Origin: Bactericera cockerelli
Taxonomy: Eukaryota > Arthropoda > Insecta > Hemiptera > Triozidae
Assembly: GCA_024516035.1 (NCBI GenBank)
Contig: CM044962.1
Span: 9,009,595 to 9,073,594, forward strand
Direction of reading: 5' to 3'
DNA length: 64,000 nt
Shown here one piece after another: positions 33,753-44,655 of the stretch. Below the pieces are notes generated by a model. It had not been told where the DNA came from. It searched no databases and saw nothing but the letters and a program-made list of their open reading frames with translations. The first letter of the stretch is position 1, and every line of letters starts with the position of its first letter. Both the position numbers and the translations under genes were made by a program.

Positions 33753-34407
33753 AATATCTAATGATAGGTCATATTAGCCATCCTATCAAAACACAGCTTT
33801 CCATTGGAAATGTGAAGAGAAAAAGGAAAAGGCGCCTCCACTTAAAAGATTCCGGTTTGGGACAAAGGCCAACTATGTGATAATAATTTCGCGCAGTTGA
33901 AGTATGAATAAGTTTTTTTCTTTTTTCGACCATGTTAATGTACGAGCATATATTTTTTAGAAAAAGAATAAAAGACCAACATATTTATTAGGGGCATCCT
34001 GGTTTGGGACAAAGACAAGTGTGTTATTTCACACAATTGAAGTGTGTTACGCTGCCAGTATTTTTTTTTCTACCACTTACCATATTGAGAAGTTAATCAA
34101 AACATAGGTGCCTACTTTTTTTTACAAATCTATTTAAAAAATCCCATTTACAGGACCTTATTGTTACCCAAATTTCAATATGAATGATAGGTCCTTGTGA
34201 CGTGCCGGGTATTGAAAGGAGAACTGAAGTACGTGAACCCACACATTAAAAGAAGAAATAGCTAATGAACATTTAAAAATATATATAATACTAGGCTTCT
34301 CCTTTTTTTTTACAATACAAAACCATTCATTCTATTCACAATCTCGCACTAACGTTTCTATTTTTCAATTTGCAATGTTACCTATAAGTTTGTTAATTCA
34401 GGGGAAA

Positions 34408-34430
34408 AAAAAAAAAAAAAAAAAAAAAAC
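34408..34430. repeat. Poly(A) run
   Basis: About 25 consecutive A residues near 34406-34430; possibly the tail of an eroded retroposon. Confidence 0.8.
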
Positions 34431-34709
34431 GGTGGATTGTATCATTTGTAATCTCTGGAATAATGTTATTGTAGGTCTTTCTAATTCTTTGTAATGCCAT
34501 TATCACCCCATGTTATCGCTGGTAATACTTTGTAATTCGTGTGGGCATTGCAAGAAATTCAATACTGTTGAAGAAGCTGGTCAAGATCGTAATCGGAAAA
34601 CAGGGATGGTTTCAGCATCTTGCTAAATCGAATTCAGACACACTCGCCGATTAATTTATTAATAGACCCTTGAGTCCATTCATTAATAGCCACCGGCACA
34701 GACATATGT

Positions 34710-34915
34710 CTGTCCCGGTAGCTTAGTGATAAAGGTGACACATTGTGAATCCAGAGGTCGTGGGTTCGAAACCCAGCTGGAACGTGACAAGTTATCCTCC
34801 CATTTTCGGATTTTTACCTCATAATAATACGTCTTGGATTCACCGCTGAAATGATGGGACTTAGTAGTCCTGATCGGGCAGCATAAATAAGGCGATATTA
34901 TTATTTTTATCATTA
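34710..34915 (+). mobile_element. tRNA-derived SINE (family E), near full length
   Basis: Head cccggtagcttagtgataaa, B box gtgggttcgaaacccagctg. Body tgacaagttatcctcccatt, ataataatacgtcttggatt, atgatgggacttagtagtcc, and end cataaataaggcgatattat. Confidence 0.85.
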
Positions 34916-35211
34916 ATAATAACTTAATGAATTGGTTGACTTTTTGAGTCTTCAGTGGAAAACTGACCAACTGACAAGACAACTAGGCGAGGTCAATGAT
35001 TAGGACATTTTCTACCACCTAACTCTCAGATTTTTTTCATTTTTTTGTTTTATTTTTGTTTGAATCAGTCTTGAAAGTACCTTATCATCGGAAATTTTTG
35101 TATCATGTAAACTTCTTTATGTTTAAGTTGCATAGGAACAGTCCGCAATAAGCATTTATTTTAGTGATATGGTCAGAATAGCTGTATATGTTTTTTTTTT
35201 TTTTTTCATCA

Positions 35212-35347
35212 TATTTGTGTTAATCACTTTCGTGATGTCACAACTACTCAAACTCGCTTTACCAATATTTTGCTGAAACCGGGACTTGAACCACCGACCT
35301 CCAGATTACAAGTCCGGCGCCTTATCGATCAAGCTACTGAGGTCGGT
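35212..35347 (-). mobile_element. tRNA-derived SINE (family F)
   Basis: In reverse: cgacctcagtagcttgatcg, ggcgccggacttgtaatctg, gaggtcggtggttcaagtcc, then gagtttgagtagttgtgaca and cacgaaagtgattaacacaa, ending in A-rich sequence. Confidence 0.82.
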
Positions 35348-35887
35348 GAATAGCTGTATATGTTACCTACACTAAAAAATACTTCCCTTGTGCATTGATA
35401 ATAAAAATAAAACATGAAAAAAAGAAGATAATATTATTTGCTGCAATCCACCCCATACTGAAAAGTACATTACATTGCAGTAATTATTAAATATTGAATC
35501 AAGAATGTGTATGAATGTTAAAAGAAAATATAATTAAGTTATTGGACAAAGAAAAATTATAAAAAAAATATATGGATTCGAAATTAAAACCATCATAATA
35601 AATTACCTAATTTATTCCTAGTAGCGGCCCTATCCAACCGATGCGATGCGATGGGTTGAAGGGGCTTTGATTTTCAAATGTGAAAAGCAAATGTTTATTT
35701 AGAAAATAATTCAAGTTTCCTTCATGGGACGTCCGGTTTTCGAGTTAGCTCCTTGAAAATGAAATAAATAAAACTATTTGAATAATAAAAATAGAATCAA
35801 CCTCCATTACTCCAGTAGAGAGGTGGTAGGAAAAAATCCATTGTCCTGCTAAACCCTCTTTCTCCTGTTCAAAATTTCATCATGAGA

Positions 35888-35995
35888 TATTTCACCGTGG
35901 TCGAGTGATGTAGCGCACGAAGCTTGCACGTACGGTGAACCTGGGTTTGATCCCCAGCAGAGTAGAATTTTCTGATCTGTATTACGTGTATGTAG
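35888..35995 (+). mobile_element. tRNA-derived SINE (family A), truncated
   Basis: tcaccgtggtcgagtgatgt, cacgaagcttgcacgtacgg, cctgggtttgatccccagca; the body stops after tgatctgta. Confidence 0.75.
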
Positions 35996-36344
35996 GTAGA
36001 CGGCAGGCCCGTTTTAACCGAAAAGGCACAGTAGTTATGTGCCTAATAGAGCACTAGGTATTGACATTTTTGGGGGAGGCGCAAAAAAAATGGAAAAACA
36101 AAATTGCCTGCATGTTTACATGCATCATTTATTGCGCCACTGCCCAAAGCCGACGTAATCAGCAGGCAGGGGCATAAAAAGGGGCGCTACTCTGGGGCTC
36201 TGGCAGGGTGTAACACTGTAACACGGGCCTGGTAGACAGACCACTTGTAATTTGTGAGGAAAATTGAGTAACAACAGGTGACAGTATTAAACCTAAATTA
36301 AAAATAAGTTAAGAAAATTCGTGTGAGCCAAGTTTTTTGGGCCG

Positions 36345-36695
36345 AAAAATCATGATATCCAGTGTAAGTTAAGTCAAAAAGTCATTGAATCTATAGTGTC
36401 AGATGCGTCAAAAAGTCAGCATATCTAGGGTAAGTTTCGTTAAAAAGTAATAATATCTAGTGTAAGATGCGTCGAAAAGTCAGAATATCTAGCGTAAGTT
36501 AAGTCAAAAAGTCATTATATCTCTAGTGTAAGATGCGTCGAAAAGTCAGAATATCTAGTGTAAATTTCGTTAAAAAGTAATAATATCTAGTGTAAGATGC
36601 GTCGAAAAGTCAGAATATCTCTAGTGTAAGGTGCGTCGAAAAGTCAGAATATCTAGTGTAAGATGTGTCGAAAAGTCATAATATCTAGTGTAACT
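36345..36695. repeat. Tandem array, about 32-34 bp x 11
   Basis: Alternating units of the types ctagtgtaagatgcgtcgaa + aagtcagaatat and ctagtgtaagtttcgttaaa + aagtaataatat repeat for 350 bases. Two unit variants are interleaved, which suggests a higher-order repeat. Confidence 0.9.
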
Positions 36696-37329
36696 TGGAT
36701 TTTTCTATTAGGGGACTGTTGCCCCCCTTGCGTACGGCCATGTATGTTTTCCTTTATTTATTTATTTTTTCTCTCTCTCTTGAACTTTCTTCCTTCTATC
36801 GCAGTTCGAATTTGCTTATCTTAGTTTATGCTTAGTTTATCTATCCATTGAAATGAACACAGGGTACGAAGAGGATAGGTTCCATCTTTGTCCCAAATGG
36901 GTAATTTGTAGCGTTTGTTTAGTTTGTTATGGTTTGGCATGCAGTCCCCTTCTTTCTTTTTTTAGGAGAATGGGCCTTTTCATTGATTCTGGATTTGGTG
37001 CAACAGATAATCCCATTATTGTAACCTCACCAGTTGATCTCGTGGTAATCTCATTATGTTGGAGGGTAACGTGTCAAGCATGCCTGGTCAAAATGTCAAA
37101 ACCTATTTGAAATTCTTTACAATTATATTATAATGAAAAATCTGCCACATTAAATTGAACTAGTGAGGATTACAAAAGAACTAAACTTATAAATAAGGAA
37201 CTAGGTACCTACTTAATATCATCAACAACTATATTAGGTGTTATATTAATACAAAACCGTGTAATACTGCCACCATCCAACATAGTTCCGGAAATATAAT
37301 AGAAGAGCCCTGATTATTATTATAATGTA

Positions 37330-37495
37330 ACTCTTTATTAATATTACTTAATAAAAATTAGAATACAAAATTTAAAACAATATAAACAAGAAAAAAAAAG
37401 ATAAAGAACATAGATAGCATAGTAAAATATATACTGATGTCCTAACTCAAGGGTTGGGTTATTGTCTGGCAATATCTTCCACCCAACCCTGATCT
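37330..37495 (-). mobile_element. LINE 3' UTR fragment
   Basis: In reverse: gggttgggtggaagatattg, acaataacccaacccttgag, ttaggacatcag, ending towards an A-rich tail; same family as 17639-17866. Confidence 0.65.
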
Positions 37496-37765
37496 AGCGG
37501 GTTGAGCCGTCCGTCATGCAGAAAGGCGAAACACCACGTCGTTCTAGTGAATCCAGCATACACTTCAGAACGACAACGGTGGACAATCATCGGATAGATT
37601 TTCCAACTCATAAAAAAAAGTTTACCCTTATAAAATAGATCATTAAGAAATGGGAGGCACATACGGATGGGCATGGGCAAGCTACAACACAGACCAAAAG
37701 CGTCATCATAGAGTGGCGTCATAGTGAACGATGGTAGCCAGACAGTGGAGGAATAACTCAGCACT

Positions 37766-37846
37766 TCAAATTGTAGCTTCCTAGGACTTCAGTTTGGAGA
37801 AACAGTGATGAATCAGTGAGTGAAATTCTCTTTTATAAGTATAGAT
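37766..37846 (-). mobile_element. Helitron 5' fragment
   Basis: In reverse: tctatacttataaaagagaa, cactgattcatcactgtttc, tcctaggaagctacaatttg; it matches the 5' end of the element at 32297-32536. Confidence 0.7.
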
Positions 37847-37849
37847 GAA

Positions 37850-38350
37850 AGCATTATACATTCAAAAATTCAATTTCCCAGCATTGAATAATTCAAAATT
37901 TAATCAGCTCATGCTGGACTTTATGAACGTATTGTCCAGACCTCACTAATATTCATCCAGGATGAATCAAAATCCTCTACACACATGGACATAGACATCC
38001 TCTTCGCACAGACAGATAGACACACGGACCAATGGCCAAATGCATTTATAAGCGCTCGGGACCTTTAAAACTAGAACTGTTTCGGGGCTTGAGAGCTTGA
38101 GACTCATTCCATACCTAAATAATGCAAAAATTAAACACTTGATTTAGATTTTTATTTGTGTTACGAATGTATAGTAAATACAATTATAATATATAATAAT
38201 AATAAATATAATAATAATGCTTTTTCTTTGTGTTATTATGTCACAATTTAGTGGGTAGCGCAGAATCATAGGACTTTACCACTTTAATTTACAATATCTT
38301 GTATTATTTTTTTGCCTAAGATTCTGCCACTGGTCGCTGCTTCACATTAA
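37850..38350. other. Gene-free stretch
   Basis: AT-rich sequence with no supported exon. A (TAA)n-like run lies near 38190. Confidence 0.45.
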
Positions 38351-38357
38351 GCAGCTA

Positions 38358-38500
38358 CTCATTTTTCCTCACGAGTATGAGTGGACCCCGAACATCCAAG
38401 TACAGAGCAGAAAAAATCCTCCTCCCGCTGGAATCGAACCCAGGTCACCATGTGTGCAATGCCTAGCGCGCTAACTCGCTCTGCCACATGACTACTCAAT
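38358..38500 (-). mobile_element. tRNA-derived SINE (family A)
   Basis: In reverse: gtcatgtggcagagcgagtt, agcgcgctaggcattgcaca, cctgggttcgattccagcgg, ctctgtacttggatgttcgg and ggtccactcatactcgtgag. Confidence 0.83.
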
Positions 38501-38876
38501 TATAATAATTATTCAGTAAAAATCTTAGAGACGTTCTACATAATATTTCCTTTTTATTATATTTATTTATTTATTTATTTCTTACAAGGGTGGAGTATAC
38601 TACTATTTCACCCAGAAAAAGTTCCAACAGTTACCTCAAGTCAAGTGACTCTACTATGAAAACCTAAGGTATGAACTGATTACCTCTTCATTAGTATTAC
38701 CTCTTCATTAGTATTGTTTGTACCTAAATTGTAATTTTTACAAGTAGATTAGGTAGGTAATTAAATTTGTCAAATTTTAAAAAGCCACTTTACGTGAATA
38801 TACCCATCAAGAAAACTAAATACGAATTACATAACTTTAGAACAAGAAATATACAAAACTACTAACTCAAATAATG

Positions 38877-38882
38877 TTTATT
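38877..38882 (-). terminator. Polyadenylation signal of the cysteine-rich gene
   Basis: AATAAA on the minus strand, 105 bases beyond the stop codon at 38988. Confidence 0.55.
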
Positions 38883-38987
38883 TAAATGTAAATAAGGTAA
38901 TAATAAAATTAGAGGTCGTAGTCTTCTACAAACTCAGCTGAGGGAAGAGCCGAAAGCATACTTGCTGGCTGCTGCATTCCCCTACTA

Positions 38988-39162
38988 CTAGTTGCAACGG
39001 TTCGGGGCTAAAGTCTTATCCCATTGGCAGTTCTCATCTTTGTCACAGTTCCAGTATAACTTGTCACCATTGGCAAAGTGGCAGATTTTTGATGCATCTT
39101 CACAATTAGAACCTTTTCGATTTTGCAGGCAATCATTGCAGTTGGGCGGAGGGTAGTTATAA
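38988..39162 (-). CDS. Secreted 12-Cys protein, exon 3 (second Cys repeat)
   Basis: The acceptor is ctatcctttccctcag|T. The exon completes a GTT codon and encodes 57 residues to TAG (38990-38988): YNYPPPNCNDCLQNRKGSNC, then six-cysteine spacing through ICHFANGDKLYWNCDKDENC and ending APNRCN. The repeat CxxCxQxxKGxxC at its start matches the start of exon 2 (CVGCKQKYKGKC), so exons 2 and 3 are an exon-sized internal duplication. I do not recognise the family. Every exon junction keeps the frame and there is no stop, so the gene looks functional. Confidence 0.82.
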
Positions 39163-39524
39163 CTGAGGGAAAGGATAGATAAATAACATTAAAGGTATGC
39201 CTAGCGTCGATGGCGCGTTGAATGCACCGGTTCTCGTAGAATCACCGAAGTTAAACAACATTCTGCGAGTTGAAGACTTCGTGATGCTGGTATTCCGGCC
39301 CAACCCAGGGTGGGTGAGGTTAATGTGGGTAACTGGGTAGCAGGTTTGTGAGTTTCCTGCGAATGGAGGGTAACACCCCCGTCATGATATGACCATGTAG
39401 TTGAAAGTGACATTAAACTCAAATTAAAAAAGGCATCTTCAAAAATGCTATCAGCTCTGTAAACATAAAAGTTTGCCCCCCTCTGTGAGAGAGGCTGAGA
39501 ACAAAAGGAGATACCAATACTTAC
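39163..39524 (-). other. Intron 2 of the cysteine-rich gene, mostly a SINE
   Basis: 362 bases from donor GT|GTAAGT (39524) to the acceptor at 39163. About 230 of them (39196-39430) are a 5S-derived SINE lying opposite to the gene. Confidence 0.8.
39196..39430 (+). mobile_element. 5S rRNA-derived SINE (family D), intronic
   Basis: gtcgatggcgcgttgaatgc, accggttctcgtagaatcac and cgaagttaaacaacattctg form the 5S-like head. The body is gcccaacccagggtgggtga and cctgcgaatggagggtaaca, ending ttgaaagtgacattaaactc. It carries a short duplication (gtaactgggtagcagg) relative to the copy at 19120. Confidence 0.85.
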
Positions 39525-39657
39525 ACTTGCCACTGGTTATTACGCCAAGAGTACCTGTAACAGCCATTAGCATCATCACACGTGGTGGGGGAATTACCAA
39601 AGTTGCACTTTCCTTTATATTTCTGCTTACAGCCGACACAGTCCTCATCAGCAAGCA
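39525..39657 (-). CDS. Secreted 12-Cys protein, exon 2 (first Cys repeat)
   Basis: The acceptor is atttggtttcag|TG and the donor GT|GTAAGT. Together with the last base of exon 1 it gives V-L-A-D-E-D-C, so the predicted signal-peptidase site (LVLA|DEDC) falls at the start of this exon. It encodes CVGCKQKYKGKC, NFGNSPTTC, DDANGC and YRYSWRNNQWQ. The mature protein would be 99 residues with 12 cysteines (five from this exon, seven from exon 3), small and acidic/polar, as in extracellular disulfide-rich domains. Confidence 0.83.
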
Positions 39658-39898
39658 CTGAAACCAAATGACAGGGGTGTTTGTCAGAATTAGTACGTTA
39701 AGTTAACGCTTAAGACAACTTTTCTCCGGGTTACAAAATACATAATTAAATATCCAAAGTAGATAAATATCCAATTAACTTTGTTCTTTACCCTTCCTCT
39801 GTCTTTTTTATTTGTTTTTTTCATGTAATATTACTCTGTAGCAATTGATTGCGATTTTTTTTTTTTTTTTTTTTTTTCATCATAAATTTATTTTCTTT

Positions 39899-41543
39899 AC
39901 GGCCATTCCATATATCGCGGACACTACATTTTTACTTTTCAAAACAAATTTGTGGAACAATAAAAAGAGATAGAATTTTTTTTTTGCTCATATGATTTCT
40001 ATATTTTTATAGTTTATAAACTAGTTGTAGGTTTTTTTCTCAAAGATTCCTGGATTAGCTGTTATTCCACTTTTTGTTGCCGTTGCGGACACTACCTTAC
40101 TATTTGATTTTTTTGAGAACCTTATAATTAAATGTAAAGTTCAGTCCCTATGGAAAAAATACCTTCAAAGTGCCGTATTTTTTTTAAAGAGGAAAATATA
40201 TACTTTAAAATAATGTATTGTTCATTTTTTTATGTAGAGTAATTTTTGAGTTTTGCATTTCCAAAAATTATGTGTCATGTTGCGGACACTACATCGCGGA
40301 CTCTACAAAAAGTTCTATAGTAATTATCTTCACTCTTATGCAGTTATTTGATGGAAACACATGAACTAGAGGTACTCTAAAGCAATAAAAACAAAATGAG
40401 AAATGTTAGTACAAAAAATATTTATCACTTTATTAGAAAAAATGAAAACTTTGATATCAATTAGGTACGTACTAAGTACTTGTATATAAAAAAAAAACTT
40501 TGGGATAGGAGTCGTAATTAAAATAAAATAAATTTTCTCACTTGAATCTTTTAAAATGGAACATGAAAAGTAACAAAATTAAACATGAATACCTAATTAT
40601 AGGTAAAGAATGTTAACCAGACAGGTATACCTGCTTGTGAATTGTGACATATAGGTAGTTATGCCTAGTACATATTGCTTAGAATTTGTAGAATATTCTA
40701 CCCCCCTTCTTAATCATGTCAGGAGCAGGTAATACTCTTATCACTTGATCAAATGAGACATACTTCTCATCTGTGGCATCGGCAATGTAGAGATTATTAG
40801 CTTTCTTTAAAAACATAACTTTAAGTTCGCCTTCTGACAAATTGCATGAAATTCTTCAATTCTAATTTTAGATTGTTGATTGATGAATAGATCGTACTGA
40901 ATAATAAAACAACATATCTACTACATATTGAGTAGTAGGTTGACTTATACTCTTCAAACTGGCAAATACAGGATGTATGGACACTACATATACTATAGTA
41001 GTGTCCGTAACAGTAGTGTCCGCAACACCAAAAAAACCTATGAAGAGAATAATGAAAAAAACAAGAAAATGTATTTCACTCACCTGAAACCTTTGGTTTT
41101 ACTTTAGCCGAAATGGTTTATCAAAATTTATTTCGCTGCTTTTTTAACCTAAAAAAAACTATAAATTTTGTAACGGACACTACATTAACTTTTCAAATTT
41201 TCATCCTTCAATTTCATGAAAACAGTTTACTTCTAAGAAAAAAATCTGAAAAGGATAATAAATTGAAAGCATGTTTATTTTGAAGTTATAACAGCTGTTT
41301 ATGTCCCATCCATAAAAACAGCTCATTTGACTTCTCTAAATTAGCTCCAGAATGCCAACCAAAAATTTTCTTTTCCGACCTCTCAAAAAGTTACTGAATT
41401 TTTGTTAAAAAAATAAAAAAATCGAAAAATCAAAACGGATTTATTAATTATAAAATATTTACTATCTTCTGACAGCAATTAGGATACACAGTCATAACAT
41501 TTATTTTTCACTTTTGAATTCCTCTTTTTCGTGGAATGGCCGT
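39899..41543. mobile_element. TIR element with repeated GCGGACACTAC boxes
   Basis: The left end acggccattcca (39899-39910) is inverted at the right end as tggaatggccgt (41532-41543). Inside, at least eight copies or near copies of gcggacactac lie in both orientations: 39917, 40085, 40282, 40296 (one mismatch), 40979, 40998 (inverted), 41013 (inverted), 41174. A coding remnant is at 40679-40840. Many DNA transposons carry such subterminal arrays as transposase-binding sites. I do not recognise the superfamily, and the target-site duplication is not clear. Confidence 0.65.
40679..40840 (-). pseudogene. Coding remnant inside the TIR element (C-terminal tail)
   Basis: Open for 53 codons before TAA: LSEGELKVMFLKKANNLYIA, then ADATDEKYVSFDQVIRVLPA and PDMIKKGGRIFYKF. 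The pattern V.FL(K/R)K...(F/Y)...V...VI..LP.P....R..(Y/F).F resembles C-terminal tails of TE-encoded proteins in invertebrate genomes, as far as I recall. An in-frame TGA lies directly upstream and no partner exon was found. Confidence 0.4.
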
Positions 41544-42134
41544 TTATCATTAATCAAGTAGTAAGAAAACTTATGACTCTTTCATGCTACAGAAACTTAT
41601 AAGAATAGATATATTTTTGAAAGACCCTAGTCTTAATTTTATACATATAACAAAAATAAATGATATCATCAATAAACAAAAAAATACACTTCGTGTTAAA
41701 AAGCGGAGAACGCATAAAAATTTCCTAAGTGTATGTGATATCATTAGTGAACAACTGAATTTGAAGTGGCTTCTTGTTTTATTTCTGTGAATTGAGTAAG
41801 TTTGTAAAACTCTTATCATAACTTTTTTTAAAAGAAATAAAATTTCATCTCAAACTGAAAACGCTTCACAGTGTCATTTATATTTACTAATCTAGAGATT
41901 ATATCATTCTTCAAAAAAAAATTCATTAGGTACAAGACAGAAGTGAATAGACTAAACAAGAAATTAAAAATGTTAGCGAGGAAAACGAATGAGGCGTGTC
42001 TTAAATTTTCTCTGATCGTAAAGATCAGAGTTTCACAAACTTATTCAATTTATAGGAATGAAACAAGAGCCACTTTAGATATTTTTTAGGAAATTTTATG
42101 CGTTCTCGGTATTTTAGTTGCGATTTTAACTTAC

Positions 42135-42177
42135 CCAAAGAACATGCCGCCAACAGAATCAAAACTTTCGCCAGCAT
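42135..42177 (-). CDS. Secreted 12-Cys protein, exon 1 (signal peptide)
   Basis: The ATG at 42177 starts MLAKVLILLAACSL plus one base, followed by donor GTAAGT. With exon 2 it makes a textbook signal peptide (short positive N-region, Leu/Ala-rich core, cleavage after LVLA). The complete protein is 116 residues: 14 + 1 + 43 + 1 + 57. A TATA box lies about 70 bases upstream and a polyadenylation signal follows exon 3, so the whole gene fits into 38877-42255. Expression tissue cannot be told from sequence. A damaged paralogous copy of this exon and its 5' UTR is at 62024-62115. Confidence 0.83.
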
Positions 42178-42247
42178 ATCGATTGTTAAGGAAACAGAGT
42201 AAGGTGGACTGAGGTAGTTTGTATCAACTTCGCTTCATTTGCTGGAA

Positions 42248-42255
42248 TATTTATA
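42248..42255 (-). promoter_or_regulatory. TATA box of the cysteine-rich gene
   Basis: TATAAATA on the minus strand, 70 bases before the ATG. A TCAGT word that fits the arthropod initiator lies nearer the ATG (at about 42210), some 45 bases from the TATA box, which is further than usual, so the exact start site is uncertain. Confidence 0.5.
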
Positions 42256-42633
42256 TGAAAATTTTCTCCAGGACTCAATGCCATACATATACAATATACA
42301 TACATATGCAATATATGTATATAACTATATACAATACATAATAATATAGTGTTGGATCTTGGTCCTATTTGTTCACGTGCGCTGCAATGCCAGATTTCGG
42401 AAATTTATTGCCGTTTTCAGAACGATTCATTTTCGTTCGTCAATTTAAATTCATTTTTGATTTATTAATAAAATAGGGTAGAGTTGGTTTTTGATTTATT
42501 TATGTGTACATAAAATTGAAGGATGTTTTTTTAGACATACCTAAAGAAATAGCCCAGACGACAGGTACATTCAGATGGGAAAACGTCGGAAGTTAATGAA
42601 AATTAGGAATATTGTTCAGGAATGCTAAGTAAC

Positions 42634-42762
42634 TTAGGGTGAAATTAATTGACAAAAGCGAATTCTTAAGATATGACGAAGCACTGGTTTTCCCCATCTA
42701 AGACAAAACGCAAATCGAAACTTATTACAGAGGTATAAAAACGTCTAGTAATTTCGCCCTTT
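42634..42762. mobile_element. MITE with TTAGGGCG-type ends, diverged copy 2
   Basis: ttagggtgaaattaatt at the left and tctagtaatttcgccctt at the right are inverted. Internal words (cttaagatatgacgaagc, ggttttccccatctaagaca) correspond to the reverse strand of the copies at 4219 and 48923. Confidence 0.65.
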
Positions 42763-43439
42763 ATATTTTGACCTCTTGGTCCTTATGCAAAGTCAGGGGA
42801 AGGGAGGGTGAAGAACTGAAAAAATTGATCCACTCGATTTGTCACTAATATTTTTTTTTTCTCTACATCTTGCGGCACAAATTGCTGTACACATTTTTGC
42901 TCTCAACAGTTTGATGATTACCACCAGGAACCAAAAAGACAGCAATACTTTATCAGAATTTGGGATTAACAGATAAAAAGGTAGAATTTAACATTTTTAA
43001 ACATTTTTTATCTTGGCAAATTTATATCTCGATAGCGAATTATTAAAAAACTATCCCATATTTTTATGGGACAAGCACACCTTTTCCCAAATAAAACGCA
43101 AAAAAAAAGAATAATATTTTGCATTTTTTCAGGATCTTCGAGTTCAAAATCTCAAGTTAATGTTAATTAAACATCTAATAATAATAATATCCTAAAGTTT
43201 CATAAAATTCCGATCTTCTTCTACCAAACCGTAACATTTTCTTACCTGGCAATCGGACTAACATATATTATTTACAGATCGAGATTTAGATTACAAAGTG
43301 AGGTTTCGATTTTTCCGACCCAACAGAAATGATTTATCTACTAGGAGTGTGAATTATGTATAAATGGCATCACAGTTTGATCTACATAAATATGTGCATT
43401 GAACGAGGCATAGCCGTACAAAGAAAAAACTTCAACTTC

Positions 43440-43596
43440 TTAAGAGAAGAGAGACAAAGAGAGTCATAAAGAAAGAGAGAGAAAGGGGGGGAGGGAGAGA
43501 GAGAGAAAGAGAGAGGAAGAAAAGGAGAAGAGAGGGAGGGAGAGATAGAGAGAGAGAAAGAGAGAGGGAGAGAGAGAAAGAGAGAGGGAGAGAGAT

Positions 43597-43628
<32 letters not shown>

Positions 43629-43630
43629 TT
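43440..43630. repeat. GA-rich microsatellite tract
   Basis: (GA)n with AAAGAGAGAGGGAGAGAG-type higher-order units over about 190 bases. Confidence 0.95.
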
Positions 43631-44074
43631 GTCACAAAGTCATCTTGTGTTACCTACCGAAAAGTCAATGGCAACGCTCTTCAGGTTTTCACTTCTTGGA
43701 CTCATGAAGTCAACACACCACACACATACAGATTAACAAACAAGTCCTTCCCACGAGCAAAAGCCCCAAGATACCTAGGCATGTAATTCATGCAAGGATT
43801 TCTCTTCGAAATAATTAGAATTGTCCTCTATTGAGTATTTAGCTCCTTCAGAGGATCCCAATATCCTGTATTTCAATTTCGATGGGGAAATTCGTTAGAG
43901 GGTGATTTCCCTAACATTCCTTAGGGACAGAGAACGGTTTTGTGACAATTTTGAAAGGAGTTTTGTCCCTGCATAAAGTTAGGCCTTTAAACATTAGCTA
44001 GCCTCTGTCTTCTTCATCAACACAATCATCTTCTTCCTCTATTACATTTGAATAAAACTAGAAGCACAGGTGAA

Positions 44075-44305
44075 AGTACAGTGCAATAGAAGTAAAGGTG
44101 CAAGTAGTAGAAGTAAAGGTACAAGAAGTAGAAGTAAAGTTGCAAGTAGTAGAAGTACAGGTGTGAGTACAGTGCAAGTAGTAGAAGTACTGGTGCAAGT
44201 AGTAAATGTACAGGTGCTAGTAGTAGATCTACAGGTGCAAGTAATAGAAGTAAAGGTGCAGGTAGTAGAAGTACGGGTGCAAGTAGTAGAAGTACAGGAG
44301 GTTAA
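44075..44305. repeat. Minisatellite, about 21-bp unit
   Basis: Units of the type gtagaagtacaggtgcaagt repeat about 11 times with variants (aaagg / tactgg / tctac). Chance ORFs rich in Val/Gln or Ser/Arg cross it. Confidence 0.9.
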
Positions 44306-44615
44306 TCCTATGCAGGACCTTAATCCTATGCCTCCTTTACACGGATAATGAAAATAAAATAATGTTCTTCTTTTAAGTTCTTGAACTCAGTTTTATTCTA
44401 AAATGTATCCCACCACCAGGTTTTTCTCCCTAAAAAGTTTCTCAGAGCTTGTGATTCCTTGGAACTTAGAAAACCTTTTCATTTTGCAAATCCAGACACA
44501 TCAAAGGCGAAATTCATGGATAAATGGAGATCACAAGTTCGATTCAGTAATAATTAGTAAGTCAATGAATCAGTTAGTCAGGCGAGTGAGTATGGATTTC
44601 ATTAGGTGCGTTTTG

Positions 44616-44655
44616 AAGCAGGACCAAACATAAAGCCTTGCGGCACACCGAAAAC
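44616..44655 (-). pseudogene. Possible reverse-transcriptase motif remnant
   Basis: One minus-strand frame reads GVPQGFMFGPAS, close to the conserved GVPQGS.LGPLLF block of non-LTR reverse transcriptases. The neighbouring frames are not clearly RT, so only this short match supports the call. Confidence 0.35.

Larger units (their letters stand above)
39658..42134 (-). other. Intron 1 of the cysteine-rich gene (2477 bp)
   Basis: It runs from donor G|GTAAGT (42134) to acceptor tttcag (39658). About two thirds of it is the TIR-bounded element at 39899-41543. The rest is AT-rich with no further exon seen. Confidence 0.78.

Noticed and set aside
37459..37764. 101-residue ORF (WLPSFTMTPLYDDAFGL)
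   Set aside because: It overlaps a LINE 3' UTR fragment, and part of its DNA (gcaagctacaacacagacc) resembles the dispersed sequence near 19890, so it is repeat-derived.
40868..41083. 71-residue ORF rich in hydrophobic residues inside the TIR element
   Set aside because: It is built largely from translated copies of the gcggacactac boxes (VADTTVTDTTIVYVV) and has no family signature.
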